The translations under genes and the position numbers were made by a program. From Kordiimonas sp. SCSIO 12603 (GTDB taxonomy: Bacteria > Pseudomonadota > Alphaproteobacteria > Sphingomonadales > Kordiimonadaceae), in contig NZ_CP073748.1 in the NCBI RefSeq assembly GCF_024398035.1, forward strand, positions 1 through 64,000: a DNA stretch of 64,000 bases, written 5' to 3'. The notes under the pieces were generated by a model, which made no database searches, was not told the origin of the DNA, and worked only from the letters and a program-made list of their open reading frames with translations. Numbering within the stretch: the first letter of the stretch is position 1; every line of letters begins with the position of its first letter. This document shows, piece by piece, positions 39,811 through 48,349 of the stretch.

Positions 39811-42327
39811 ATGCGGAATATCAAAGCCTATAATAAAATACTGAGCTTCGCCCTGCTAACAGCCTTACTTTTGATAATCTATCCAACAGCCTTTCAAAAG
39901 AGCACAGCAAGCATTCCTCTGAACACTCAGAATATCTCAGACAGAGCGGAAAACATCCTCAAAAAGATGACGCTGGAAGAAAAAATAGGGCAGATCATTC
40001 AAGCCGATATTTCCGCCGTCACCCCGGAAGAGGCCAAAGAATATAATCTTGGTTCAGTATTAAACGGTGGTAACTCCGCGCCCGGCGGAAAGGTGACCGC
40101 ACCAGCAAGAAACTGGATAGCCCTTGCCGATGAATTCTGGCACGCTTCTACAGATAAAAGCGATGGAGGCGTTGGCATTCCTTTACTTTGGGGTACCGAT
40201 GCTGTCCACGGCCATAACAATCTGCAAAATGCGACTATTTTCCCCCATAACTCAGGACTTGGAGCCACAAAAAATCCAGCTCTTATTCGTGAGATTGGTG
40301 AAATAACAGCAAAAGAAATTCGCGCTACCGGCATTGACTGGACATTTGCACCAACCCTCGCAGTCGCTAGAGATGATCGTTGGGGCCGCGCATATGAAAG
40401 TTACTCTGAAAACCCTGCGTTGGTATCAATATACGCGGAGGCAATGGTGGAGGGTCTACAAGGCCAGTATCAAGAGCAAAACTTCCTCAAAGATGAGCAT
40501 GTAATTGCGACCGCGAAACATTTTTTCGCCGATGGCGGCACTCACCAAGGCATTGATCGCGGAGACGCACAAGGAGACCTCAAGGAGATTTTTAATATTC
40601 ATGCAGCTGGTTATGGCCCCGCTATTAGCTCACAAGCGCAGACGGTGATGGCTTCTTTTTCCAGTATAAATGGCGAGAAAATGCATGGCTCAAAAGGCTT
40701 TTTAACGGACCTTCTCCGATCTGAAATGGGGTTTGAAGGTTTTGTAGTTGGTGACTGGAATGGTCATGGTGAGGTGCCTGGCTGTAGCCCAACAGATTGT
40801 CTGCAAGCCCTTCATGCAGGGCTCGATATGTTTATGGCACCAGATAGTTGGAAGGGACTTTATAAATCGCTACTCGCTCACGCAAAGTCTGGCGCAATGG
40901 ATATGAAACGGCTTGATGAAGCAGTGAACCGCATTCTTGAGGTTAAAATCAGAGCTGGTCTGCTTGATAGCGTACCACCTAGCGAGCGCACTGCAACCAA
41001 TCCAGCCCTACTTGGCCACAAAGAGCACAGAGCCACAGCGCGGCAAGCAGTTCGAGAGTCCCTTGTGCTGCTGAAAAACAATAACGCCATGCTACCAATC
41101 GCCGGGAATGCAAACATTCTGGTGACTGGCAGCGGTGCTCATTCAATGCAGCAGCAAACAGGTGGCTGGACGCTTTCCTGGCAGGGCGATTCAAATAACA
41201 ACGATGCCTTCGAAACAGGAGAAACCATTTTTGAAGGTATTCAATCGGCTGCCAAGAAATTCGGCGGCAACGCTTTTTTATCCAACGATGGCAGCTATAC
41301 AGAAAAACCAGATGCAGCCATCGTCATATTCGGAGAACAACCTTATGCAGAATACCGTGGTGACCGAAGCGATTTAGTGTTCGAATTTAAAGATGGTGAA
41401 AACCTGAAGCTCCTGAAAACACTAAAAGCTAATGGCATACCAACAGTTTCAGTGTTTCTAACCGGCCGCCCGCTATGGGTAAACAGCCATATTAACGCCT
41501 CAGATGCATTTGTTGTTGCCTGGCTGCCCGGTACCGAAGCTGGCGGTATAGCCGATGTACTGATTGGCAACGAAAAAGCGGTGCCTCGATATAATTTTAC
41601 AGGCACCCTTTCTTTCACATGGCCAAATGTAGGGAGTGGCGAACCTTTAAATGATGCAGACCATCCCGATACACTTTTCCCATACGGATTTGGACTCACT
41701 TACGAATCCTCCACGCGAACAGCACACCTTCAGGAAGACTCCGGTGTAGTGGAATTAGGCGATAATTTTGACGGCAAACTCATTACAAGAGGAGACGCCG
41801 TTGCGCCTTTCGCCTTGTTTTTAGGAGACAATTCAAATCCCAACACTCCTGTCACGTCGCAGCTCGCTAGCTCTATCAGTGGTTCAGTAAACGTGAAGGG
41901 TACAGACTATGCGGCTCAGGAAGATGCCAGAACAATCACATGGAATGGTAAAGGTGAAGGAAGCTTCAGCGTGCGTGTGGATAGAGCTGTAAATTTAAAC
42001 ATGCTGGGTAATCCTGAGACACTCGCGATCAATCTTTTAGCTCGTATCAACCAACAACCAATAGGCTCTGTATATCTCTCCGTCGGATGCGGCGAAGGTT
42101 GCAGCTCAGAGATTGATATTAGCCCGATGATTAAAAATATTGAAAGCAACACATGGCAAACATGGCACTTCCCCATTTCATGTTTTGATTTGGGCAAGCT
42201 GAAAACGGATAATATCGAAACCGCATTTTCTATTCGCTCTACAGGGCCTTTGAGCATCTCAGTTCATGCAGGTGAATTTATCAGCAGTAACGATACGCTT
42301 ACGTGCCCGTCGACTTCAGCTTCATAG
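39811..42327 (+). CDS. Secreted GH3 beta-glucosidase / exo-glucanase (ExoP-like)
   Basis: This 838-residue family-3 glycoside hydrolase has an N-terminal signal or anchor (ILSFALLTALLLIIYPTAFQ). The (beta/alpha)8 domain contains WGTDAVHGHNN and the nucleophile Asp in GFVVGDWNGHG. The alpha/beta sandwich follows (VLLKNNNAMLPI, then AEYRGDRSD) and an ExoP-type C-terminal galactose-binding-like domain closes the protein. It should release glucose from the ends of beta-glucan oligosaccharides in the periplasm. ATG at 39811 has GGGAG upstream and starts the signal. It is divergent from lacI. The last ~36 codons are duplicated as a relic at 59969-60076. Confidence 0.92.
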   Translation: MRNIKAYNKILSFALLTALLLIIYPTAFQKSTASIPLNTQNISDRAENILKKMTLEEKIGQIIQADISAVTPEEAKEYNLGSVLNGGNSAPGGKVTAPARNWIALADEFWHASTDKSDGGVGIPLLWGTDAVHGHNNLQNATIFPHNSGLGATKNPALIREIGEITAKEIRATGIDWTFAPTLAVARDDRWGRAYESYSENPALVSIYAEAMVEGLQGQYQEQNFLKDEHVIATAKHFFADGGTHQGIDRGDAQGDLKEIFNIHAAGYGPAISSQAQTVMASFSSINGEKMHGSKGFLTDLLRSEMGFEGFVVGDWNGHGEVPGCSPTDCLQALHAGLDMFMAPDSWKGLYKSLLAHAKSGAMDMKRLDEAVNRILEVKIRAGLLDSVPPSERTATNPALLGHKEHRATARQAVRESLVLLKNNNAMLPIAGNANILVTGSGAHSMQQQTGGWTLSWQGDSNNNDAFETGETIFEGIQSAAKKFGGNAFLSNDGSYTEKPDAAIVIFGEQPYAEYRGDRSDLVFEFKDGENLKLLKTLKANGIPTVSVFLTGRPLWVNSHINASDAFVVAWLPGTEAGGIADVLIGNEKAVPRYNFTGTLSFTWPNVGSGEPLNDADHPDTLFPYGFGLTYESSTRTAHLQEDSGVVELGDNFDGKLITRGDAVAPFALFLGDNSNPNTPVTSQLASSISGSVNVKGTDYAAQEDARTITWNGKGEGSFSVRVDRAVNLNMLGNPETLAINLLARINQQPIGSVYLSVGCGEGCSSEIDISPMIKNIESNTWQTWHFPISCFDLGKLKTDNIETAFSIRSTGPLSISVHAGEFISSNDTLTCPSTSAS

Positions 42328-42530
42328 GATTATCGCGTTTTATGTGTCAAAACTGATGGATTATCGAAAGATATGAGTCGCACTGTCGAAACTTATGTGT
42401 CAAAGGCTGATAAAACATCAGGAATTCTGCGGAATCCTATCGCGACTATTGTGTCACCCAACAGATTTGTCGGTTGACACATAAGTTTCGACAAATGGCC
42501 CAGCGCTTCAGAGCGTCTGGGCCTTTTTTT
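42328..42530. repeat. Multi-site interspersed repeat, copy C (3+1 units) with terminator
   Basis: Three direct units (42330, 42361, 42384) and one inverted unit (42475-42493) end in the hairpin GGCCCAG...CTGGGCC (42497-42523) with seven T residues on the plus strand. The copy begins right after the GH3 stop and probably terminates GH3. Compared with copies B and D, two right-hand units have been lost. The rest of the gap up to the LysR gene holds an AT-rich promoter region. Confidence 0.8.
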
Positions 42531-42614
42531 AAAATTTAGCTCACATAAAATTGCCAATTAAGGCGCTTCTATAATAATGTATTTTTTTGTAAAATAAATA
42601 TATCAGTGCAGATG

Positions 42615-42631
42615 TATCGAAATTTTCAATA
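42615..42631. promoter_or_regulatory. LysR-type binding site upstream of the first LysR gene
   Basis: TATCGAAATTTTCAATA is an imperfect palindrome (one mismatch) of the T-N11-A type. It ends 11 bases before the LysR ATG at 42642, so autoregulation is likely. It resembles, but differs from, the sites of the second LysR gene. Confidence 0.5.
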
Positions 42632-42641
42632 GGTGCGTGAC

Positions 42642-43517
42642 ATGGATATTACCCAAATACGTACTTTTCTGGCAATCGCTCAGACTGGTAGCTTTATCGG
42701 CGCGGCCAACGTGGTAAATGTAACACAATCTACCGTCAGCGTACGCATGCGTACTTTAGAAGATGAACTCCGCGTAGAACTATTTGAACGCGGAAAACGT
42801 GGAGCAATACTTACGCCTGCCGGACAAAAATTTATGCGTACCGCGACGGCTATGGCTCGACTATGGGACCAGGCTAAACTAGACATTGGAGTTGCAGAAG
42901 AACAAATAGCTAGTTTACGAATAGGAGGTCAAGTTAGCCTATGGCAGGGTTATCTCATTCCTTGGCTAGCGTGGATGAGTGAAAACAATCCAAATCTAGC
43001 CCTACGCGCGCATATGGCAGACCCGTTGCAACTTGTGCAACAGTTAGTAGATGGTGCGTTGGATATCGCAGTAATGTATCGCCCTCAATTCCGACCAGGT
43101 TTTATCGCCAAACCAATCTTCACAGAAGAAATTATTTTAGTCAGCTCCATAAAGAACCATGATGAACCTTTTGATGACAATTACATGCTGACGTACTGGG
43201 GGCCAGCTTTCAAAGAAGATCATGCACTGAATTTCCCTGAACAGAAAGCTCCTCGTTTGACTGCTGATCTCGGAACCATGGCAATAGATTACTTGCTAGA
43301 AAGACCTTCTACCGGCTTTTTTCCTCGCCGTATTGCAGAGCCATATATCGAATCTGGTAACTTAATAATTGTGAAAGAAGTGCCATCATTCGAATACCCG
43401 GCATATTTGGTATATCCTGATATCCTTGATCATGATCTTATGAACCGCTTACTGACAGGTTTAAAGTCAGTTGCAAAATCCCTAAATCTTTCATTTTCAA
43501 ATGAAAAGCTCGTATAA
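42642..43517 (+). CDS. LysR-family transcriptional regulator (paralog 1)
   Basis: This 291-residue LysR regulator has an N-terminal winged helix-turn-helix (MDITQIRTFLAIAQTGSFIG) and a substrate-binding co-inducer domain. It is clearly paralogous to the gene at 48379 along its whole length (shared TFLA, TGSF, MWDQAK/LWDQAK, LVDGxLDxxVxYRPxxRPG and GYFP-like/GFFP motifs). ATG at 42642 is preferred over GTG at 42633, because AGGT lies just upstream. The target is unknown; the small secreted protein at 43630 follows in the same direction. Confidence 0.88.
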   Translation: MDITQIRTFLAIAQTGSFIGAANVVNVTQSTVSVRMRTLEDELRVELFERGKRGAILTPAGQKFMRTATAMARLWDQAKLDIGVAEEQIASLRIGGQVSLWQGYLIPWLAWMSENNPNLALRAHMADPLQLVQQLVDGALDIAVMYRPQFRPGFIAKPIFTEEIILVSSIKNHDEPFDDNYMLTYWGPAFKEDHALNFPEQKAPRLTADLGTMAIDYLLERPSTGFFPRRIAEPYIESGNLIIVKEVPSFEYPAYLVYPDILDHDLMNRLLTGLKSVAKSLNLSFSNEKLV

Positions 43518-43629
43518 ATTTTATACTTAGATATCTATTTAATATATCAATAATAACCATGCATTAAATTCGTTTGAAAAATATATAATTCAAATGCATT
43601 TAGTTCTCACTTGCTTAAGGAGAACCAGC

Positions 43630-43932
43630 ATGAATGCAATCAAATACATTTTTCTAATTAGCCTAGGGCTGATTGCTACTGCCGCATTTGCTCAAAACGG
43701 AACCACTGTAATCAATCGTGATGAAATGGATCACGTGCTGGTTATCGAAGATGAAAACGGTAAGACCACGGAAAAAACAATCCATGCTCGTGACTCATTA
43801 AAAAATCTGTGCGCTAAAGAATGTTACTTATCTTTGAAGGGCACGGATGAATTTGAATATGTCGAAGAAGGTGAACAAATAGTCTTCTTGATTGTTGATG
43901 GTCACTTGGTTGTAGACGTTGGTGATGATTAA
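43630..43932 (+). CDS. Small secreted protein of unknown function
   Basis: This 100-residue exported protein has a clear signal peptide (FLISLGLIATAAFAQ). The mature part of about 78 residues is acidic, with one Cys pair in CAKECYLSLKG and a C-terminal VVDVGDD. I recognise no family. ATG at 43630 has an ideal AAGGAG ribosome site. A strong terminator follows at 43963. The gene is between the LysR gene 42642 and the RimK fragment and is probably transcribed alone. Confidence 0.75.
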   Translation: MNAIKYIFLISLGLIATAAFAQNGTTVINRDEMDHVLVIEDENGKTTEKTIHARDSLKNLCAKECYLSLKGTDEFEYVEEGEQIVFLIVDGHLVVDVGDD

Positions 43933-43962
43933 ATCCTCGTAAAACCCTCAACACCAACTTAT

Positions 43963-43990
43963 GCGGCACCTTCGAGTGCCGCTTTTTTTT
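43963..43990 (+). terminator. Rho-independent terminator
   Basis: A perfect 7-bp stem (GCGGCAC / GTGCCGC) with loop CTTCGA is followed by eight T residues. It ends the transcript of the small secreted protein gene. Confidence 0.92.
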
Positions 43991-44028
43991 CATCAAGACA
44001 AAACCTCTTAATCATGTTTGGATAGACA

Positions 44029-44082
44029 ATGAAAATCGCAATGCTTGCTCGCAATTGCACCCTCTATTCCCATGTACGTCTA
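44029..44082 (+). pseudogene. Truncated 5' fragment of a RimK-type ATP-grasp ligase gene
   Basis: The 18 codons MKIAMLARNCTLYSHVRL match the very start of RimK-family alpha-L-glutamate ligases (typical M-K-I-A-M-L-S-R-N-x-x-L-Y-S-x-x-R-L). The similarity stops abruptly after the Leu at 44082, where the frame runs into unrelated hydrophobic residues until 44226. The remainder of rimK is absent from the window. Given that related ATP-grasp and QEGLA genes lie nearby, it is probably a relic of a deletion or insertion. Confidence 0.6.
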
Positions 44083-44121
44083 AAGGGGACGGCTCGCCCT
44101 TATAAGACTGTTATTTTATCC

Positions 44122-44265
44122 TTATTTCTTCCTGTGACGCCTTGCCTGTTTTTTAGACTTTATCCTTACCGGAAATTCATCCCAGTCATAGCGTTCAAGC
44201 TTATTCTTGATGTGCTCTTTATTTAAGCGCTTATCAATATCTTTGTTTGCTTGCATTGTTGCCAT
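44122..44265 (-). CDS. Possible 47-residue basic protein
   Basis: A short frame reads MATMQANKDIDKRLNKEHIK and ends RIKSKKQARRHRKK. It is highly charged, with a strongly basic tail like that of small nucleic-acid- or ribosome-binding proteins. AAAGGTG lies about ten bases upstream of the ATG. The palindrome at 44348-44364 is about 80 bases upstream. I do not recognise the family. A real small gene is likely but unproven. Confidence 0.45.
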   Translation of the reverse strand: MATMQANKDIDKRLNKEHIKNKLERYDWDEFPVRIKSKKQARRHRKK

Positions 44266-44347
44266 CTATTTTGACACCTTTACGACACCTATAAGGGACT
44301 TTCGGTCAAACCGACCAGTAAATAAAGCGGATAAATTGAACATCAAA

Positions 44348-44364
44348 TATCGGGCTTTCCGATA
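44348..44364. promoter_or_regulatory. Palindrome TATCGG-GCTTT-CCGATA, second copy of the LysR operator
   Basis: Identical in its arms to the site at 48350-48366, including a following TATAAT-like stretch (CCGATATAATGG here on the plus strand). It lies between the 3' end of the QEGLA gene and the small basic-protein gene. It may drive the small gene (minus strand) or an antisense transcript, or be a leftover of a rearranged promoter. Confidence 0.55.
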
Positions 44365-44376
44365 TAATGGATTTGC

Positions 44377-46410
44377 TCAGGCAGCAGCACTACGTCCATT
44401 GTTAAACACCAGGCCACTCACCAAGTAATCCAGTACAGGATTCACTTCTTGTGGGCTGACAAAACAATTAGCAATACTTGTAGGCTTTCTAACTATACCA
44501 CGTTCAATTAGTAGTGATACCTCGCTCTCTTTAGAAAAGGGGATTTTCCCTGCAAAAAAAGGAAGCCAATCGCCGCCGGAAAGATGATAATTTCGTGCCT
44601 GCGCCAAACCGCGTAAATAAAGGAAATCCTTGGTAAACCCACCACCTCTGTAAACACGTGCAGTTGTAATAAACGCACTGGAAGGTACCGCATGATACTC
44701 TTCAACAAGCATGCTATAGGTTTGAGAAAAGCTGTGATTGTCGAGCAAACTTTTAACCGCCATAACACGATGTCCAAGTGTTTTTAGCCGGTCCAGCGTA
44801 AGCGCACCTCCCAAATGTTCTGCATAAACAGCCATTCCTTCCTGTGTCATGGTAGTACCAGGGAACCCAAGGCGTAACACTTTGAGAGGCTGCTCCCGTG
44901 CGTTGGACGTAGATAAGAGATGTACCCCCACTTCATGATGAACCAAAGCTTTCACCTTTGTGCTTGATAAACGACCGCCTTTTTTCACCAGCACCCGGAA
45001 GTTACTATTATCCACCATTGCGCCCGCGATAATAGAACCTGATACTTTGACAGGAGCATCAATATTATAATGATCTACGGCAGCTTGGATTTGACGAACT
45101 ATTTCCGATGTATCCAATAAATCGGTTTCAAAGCCCCCCCCCGCATCTACAACTGGCGGTGCGTGCAATAAAAACTGTGCATTTTTTAAGTCATTCAGAT
45201 GGGGCTCACCGTAATATCTCAAGGAATTATATAAAAACTCTCTCGTCCCGATAACAGTAAGCAAATCAATCTTGGTCGCCAATCCGTCTATAGCGTCTTT
45301 ATACAGCTGTTGAAGCATTGGATCTGCTATATTTTCAACTGGCAATCGATACAGAGCCTCCCTGAATAGATATGGGTCGATTGCCAGTTGCCGATAATGA
45401 AAATCAGGTTCGTAGCTTCCTTTACGAGCGATAAACCGCTTCTGTTCCTGTGCCAGATTGATGGGGTTCACATATAATAAAGTCTCTACTTTACGTGCCA
45501 GCTTATAAAGTGCCGTATCAATCTTCCTCACCAGCGCATCATGCCCTCCACCCAACATATGGTGTCCGCGAGCCTGTGAACGTTTCAGGCGTGTACGTGC
45601 AAAAAAAGCTGCGTGGCGTGAAATAACCTGAGCCAATTGAACCTTTAAGCTATCTATAACAACAGGGAATGGAATGCCCTGTTCCTCTTTACAAAAAACC
45701 TTTTTGATCTCTAACGGGATACACAACACATTTTTAAAGTGTTTGCGCAAGTATGCCGCTACATATCCTCGCCCCTCGAAAACTTCATCACGGCCGATAC
45801 GAACGTTCTCGCTTGGGATATCGATTTCACATAAACTACGTTCCAGAAAGTCTATATTTCTGCGATACCGCCTCATATCTATGGAATGAGTTCCTATATT
45901 GAAGGTCGGTGCCTGAGGGCCACCTTTCCGGCTACCATTATAGGAATGTATATCATAAACTACACACCCTCCGTACTTTTGCACGAGATGGTCAACGAGT
46001 ATATGTAGCACCTGATAGAATTCTTCATGCTTTGCTAGGCTTTTAGCCTTTATCTGATCAGACAACGGCTTATGCCAAACCTTTTCGCCCCATGCCTCTT
46101 CATAGATAGCATGTTCCGGCGTTCTGTTCAGATCATACTCATAACGACTGTCATGCACAGTGAGCCGATTTTGCAAGCCTGCAATTAGATCGCCTGTATA
46201 TGGATCTTCCTCGAAAAGTCGCTCATCCGGGCTTAGAGCACAATGAGATGAAACCTCTTCTCGCATATTGTTGCCATGATGCACTGCCAAACAAAGAAAG
46301 GGCTGGTCATCATAAAACTGCAGATTAAACGCTCCACTCTCGTAATAACCCTCAATTACGCTATTTTTGCGGAGAGCCGCCGCCAATTCGTCAACCCTCG
46401 GCAACTGCAT
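44377..46410 (-). CDS. N-formylglutamate amidohydrolase / QEGLA (DUF1704) metallopeptidase fusion
   Basis: This 677-residue protein has two parts. The N-terminal half (about 20-270) is like N-formylglutamate amidohydrolases, with LAVHHGNNMREE, EYDLNRTPEHAIYEE and VVYDIHSYNGSR. The C-terminal half (about 290-660) is a DUF1704 / QEGLA metallopeptidase with zinc motif H-E-x-x-x-H (VHHEVGVHLLSTSN) and the third-ligand motif TQEGMAVYAEHLGG, where family members read QEGLA. Members of this family have been linked to tyrosine carboxypeptidase activity in eukaryotes; the bacterial role is unknown. ATG at 46410 overlaps the ATP-grasp gene by 20 bases. It is the last gene of the operon. Confidence 0.82.
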   Translation of the reverse strand: MQLPRVDELAAALRKNSVIEGYYESGAFNLQFYDDQPFLCLAVHHGNNMREEVSSHCALSPDERLFEEDPYTGDLIAGLQNRLTVHDSRYEYDLNRTPEHAIYEEAWGEKVWHKPLSDQIKAKSLAKHEEFYQVLHILVDHLVQKYGGCVVYDIHSYNGSRKGGPQAPTFNIGTHSIDMRRYRRNIDFLERSLCEIDIPSENVRIGRDEVFEGRGYVAAYLRKHFKNVLCIPLEIKKVFCKEEQGIPFPVVIDSLKVQLAQVISRHAAFFARTRLKRSQARGHHMLGGGHDALVRKIDTALYKLARKVETLLYVNPINLAQEQKRFIARKGSYEPDFHYRQLAIDPYLFREALYRLPVENIADPMLQQLYKDAIDGLATKIDLLTVIGTREFLYNSLRYYGEPHLNDLKNAQFLLHAPPVVDAGGGFETDLLDTSEIVRQIQAAVDHYNIDAPVKVSGSIIAGAMVDNSNFRVLVKKGGRLSSTKVKALVHHEVGVHLLSTSNAREQPLKVLRLGFPGTTMTQEGMAVYAEHLGGALTLDRLKTLGHRVMAVKSLLDNHSFSQTYSMLVEEYHAVPSSAFITTARVYRGGGFTKDFLYLRGLAQARNYHLSGGDWLPFFAGKIPFSKESEVSLLIERGIVRKPTSIANCFVSPQEVNPVLDYLVSGLVFNNGRSAAA

Positions 46411-47425
46411 CTTCAATCGCCTGTCTATATGCAGTTTTACGAGCGGCCTGCATTTCCTTAGCCCGCACAACCGTTTCCGCAAAATCAATGATTTGCCTTT
46501 GCAGTTTCACTCTGTTTAAACGGTTGATACGCGTGATGCCGCCTGGGCTCAGAACATTTACCTCAATCAGCTTTCCGCCGATAACATCAAGGCCAACAAA
46601 ATAGAGACCATCTCTTACCAACTTAGGTCCAATATGTTTGCATAGAGCTTTTTCAGCCTTGCTTAGAGCATGTTTTACTTCTCGGCCCCCACGGCTAATA
46701 TTTGCTCTTAATTCTCCATCTGCAGGTACCCGTTTCATGGCACCAATAGGTTCACCATTAAGCATCAAAATTCGAATATCGCCTTCTTCAGCCCCTTCCA
46801 CAAAATCCTGCATAATCACATAGCGATCTTCTTTTTCCCCAAGATAGAAATCCAGCAATGATCGAATATTTGCGCTTGCTGAACGTTCAATAACAATCAC
46901 GCCACTACCACCATAACCGTCGAGAGGCTTGAGGATCATTCTGTCGCTGGGAGCATCAGCTAATACGCGTTCCAGATACTCTCTATTTTTTGACACATGG
47001 GTCGTAGGAACAAAGCGTTTATCTGGGTCATTCAGTGCGGCGGTATAAACCTTATTATTAGCAATACGCACACCATCTACATCATTCATTATGAAGACAC
47101 TGTCTTTAACCGAATCCAAAAAATTCAGTGCAACGGGATCAACGGGAGGATTTGCTCGCAAGAAAATGACATCAAACCCAGCCAAAGGCAGCATTTTGGT
47201 TTGGAACGACGCATTTTTATGAAGCGAATGAGGTGTTTTTGCTACTATCTTCCTAGAAAGAACCTGACAAAAAGCATAGGCAACCGTGTCCCGAATGGTT
47301 AGCTTGGTTGGTGTTGTTATCGCCACCGTATGTCCACGCAGATGTGCCTCATGGATAAGCCGGAGAGTAGAATCTGACACCGGATCCACCTTATCCCATG
47401 GATACATCAGAAAGCATATTTTCAT
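46391..47425 (-). CDS. Glutathione-synthetase-like ATP-grasp ligase
   Basis: This 344-residue ATP-grasp enzyme resembles GshB: an N-terminal domain (MKICFLMYPWDKVDPVSDST), ATP-binding motifs (RMILKPLDGYGGSGVIVIER, YVIMQDFVEGAEEGDIRILM) and the C-terminal catalytic loop (GLDVIGGKLIEVNVLSPGGI) with metal-binding Glu and Asn. Such enzymes join a carboxylate to an amine. In this setting the substrate may be an amino acid, a small peptide or the 70-residue protein, rather than gamma-glutamylcysteine. ATG at 47425 has GAGGTAAC upstream and lies eight bases after the oxygenase stop. A true glutathione synthase is an alternative. Confidence 0.82.
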   Translation of the reverse strand: MKICFLMYPWDKVDPVSDSTLRLIHEAHLRGHTVAITTPTKLTIRDTVAYAFCQVLSRKIVAKTPHSLHKNASFQTKMLPLAGFDVIFLRANPPVDPVALNFLDSVKDSVFIMNDVDGVRIANNKVYTAALNDPDKRFVPTTHVSKNREYLERVLADAPSDRMILKPLDGYGGSGVIVIERSASANIRSLLDFYLGEKEDRYVIMQDFVEGAEEGDIRILMLNGEPIGAMKRVPADGELRANISRGGREVKHALSKAEKALCKHIGPKLVRDGLYFVGLDVIGGKLIEVNVLSPGGITRINRLNRVKLQRQIIDFAETVVRAKEMQAARKTAYRQAIEDAVAEG

Positions 47426-47433
47426 TGTTACCT

Positions 47434-48051
47434 CTACCGAAAAACTGGACCATGCATCCACACAGCCAAAGACTGTCGAATACCTGATTTCACCGGACAT
47501 ACCCGGTGTAGTGAAAAACTGGGAAAAGCGATTAAAGTACCTTGATCAAGCGGAGCTGAATGAGGGTTGCCATTAATATTTATCTCGAGGGTACCACCCG
47601 AATAATCATCGGGAGAGCTCAGTTGAATAACCATACTCAGTTTGCGGGTAATAGAGTGTCCGCTGGATCCAATATCAATATGCCAATCATAAAAATCACC
47701 TATCTGATCGGCGGACCTCGCATGGTATCGAAGAAATTGAAATCCCTCATCAAAGCCTGTTAAATCAAATGAAAAATAGTCTCGATTAATATCCGCGGCA
47801 GCTCTTGCCAATTTAACCGACAACCAAGACAAACTGCATTCGTCTATCCAACAAACTTCGGCCGACCGGATTGTTGGTACTGTTACGCTGCCAGATAACT
47901 GCCCCTGCTGCATATTGTTTTCACTTGCGGCTCGAACAACTAACTGACATTCCTCAACTGATAAAAACCCTTTCTTGAGATAGGGTAACATCGACATCTT
48001 TTGTTGAGGATGTAATCTCAAAGGGGTGATTTCATCGACATGATCCAGCAT
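47434..48051 (-). CDS. Fe(II)/2-oxoglutarate-dependent oxygenase
   Basis: This 205-residue enzyme has the iron-binding facial triad H-x-D...H and the 2-oxoglutarate Arg: DWHIDIG near residue 115, FPSFSLHRVCPVKSGIRQSL near 175. It is like the prolyl-4-hydroxylase/PKHD class and should hydroxylate an amino-acid side chain or small peptide. ATG at 48051 is preferred to upstream in-frame starts because it follows the TAG of the 70-residue gene by one base (translational coupling) and fits the domain limit. Confidence 0.85.
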   Translation of the reverse strand: MLDHVDEITPLRLHPQQKMSMLPYLKKGFLSVEECQLVVRAASENNMQQGQLSGSVTVPTIRSAEVCWIDECSLSWLSVKLARAAADINRDYFSFDLTGFDEGFQFLRYHARSADQIGDFYDWHIDIGSSGHSITRKLSMVIQLSSPDDYSGGTLEININGNPHSAPLDQGTLIAFPSFSLHRVCPVKSGIRQSLAVWMHGPVFR

Positions 48052-48052
48052 A

Positions 48053-48265
48053 CTACCCAATATCCAGATCATATATTTCGCAAAGGTCGATAACCTCAGA
48101 TACGGATACACCGTAGGTGTCCGCAATCGTTTCCAACGAGCGACCACTATTAAGCGCTGTACTTAAAACAACCTCACTCACTGGCCACCGAACCTCAAAA
48201 AATCGGCTTGGGCTATCATCGAAATCTAGACCGATCTCATCATCATAGTCAGAAGAATGAGGCAC
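48053..48265 (-). CDS. Small acidic protein heading the ATP-grasp operon
   Basis: This 70-residue acidic protein starts MPHSSDYDDEIGLDFDDSPS and ends EVIDLCEIYDLDIG. The second half (SLETIADTYGVSVSEVIDLC) looks like a helix-turn-helix of the DUF433 kind. No signal is present. GTG at 48265 follows AAGGAAAAG. It is the first gene of the operon and is coupled to the oxygenase. It could be the substrate peptide, a carrier or a small regulator; no function can be assigned. Confidence 0.65.
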   Translation of the reverse strand: MPHSSDYDDEIGLDFDDSPSRFFEVRWPVSEVVLSTALNSGRSLETIADTYGVSVSEVIDLCEIYDLDIG

Positions 48266-48349
48266 TGTTCTTTTCCTTTTAAAGGGTACTCAAACAATAG
48301 TTCTGCGCCTCCTTTTACTATTTGAAAAGCGAAGTTTTGTGATAGATTA

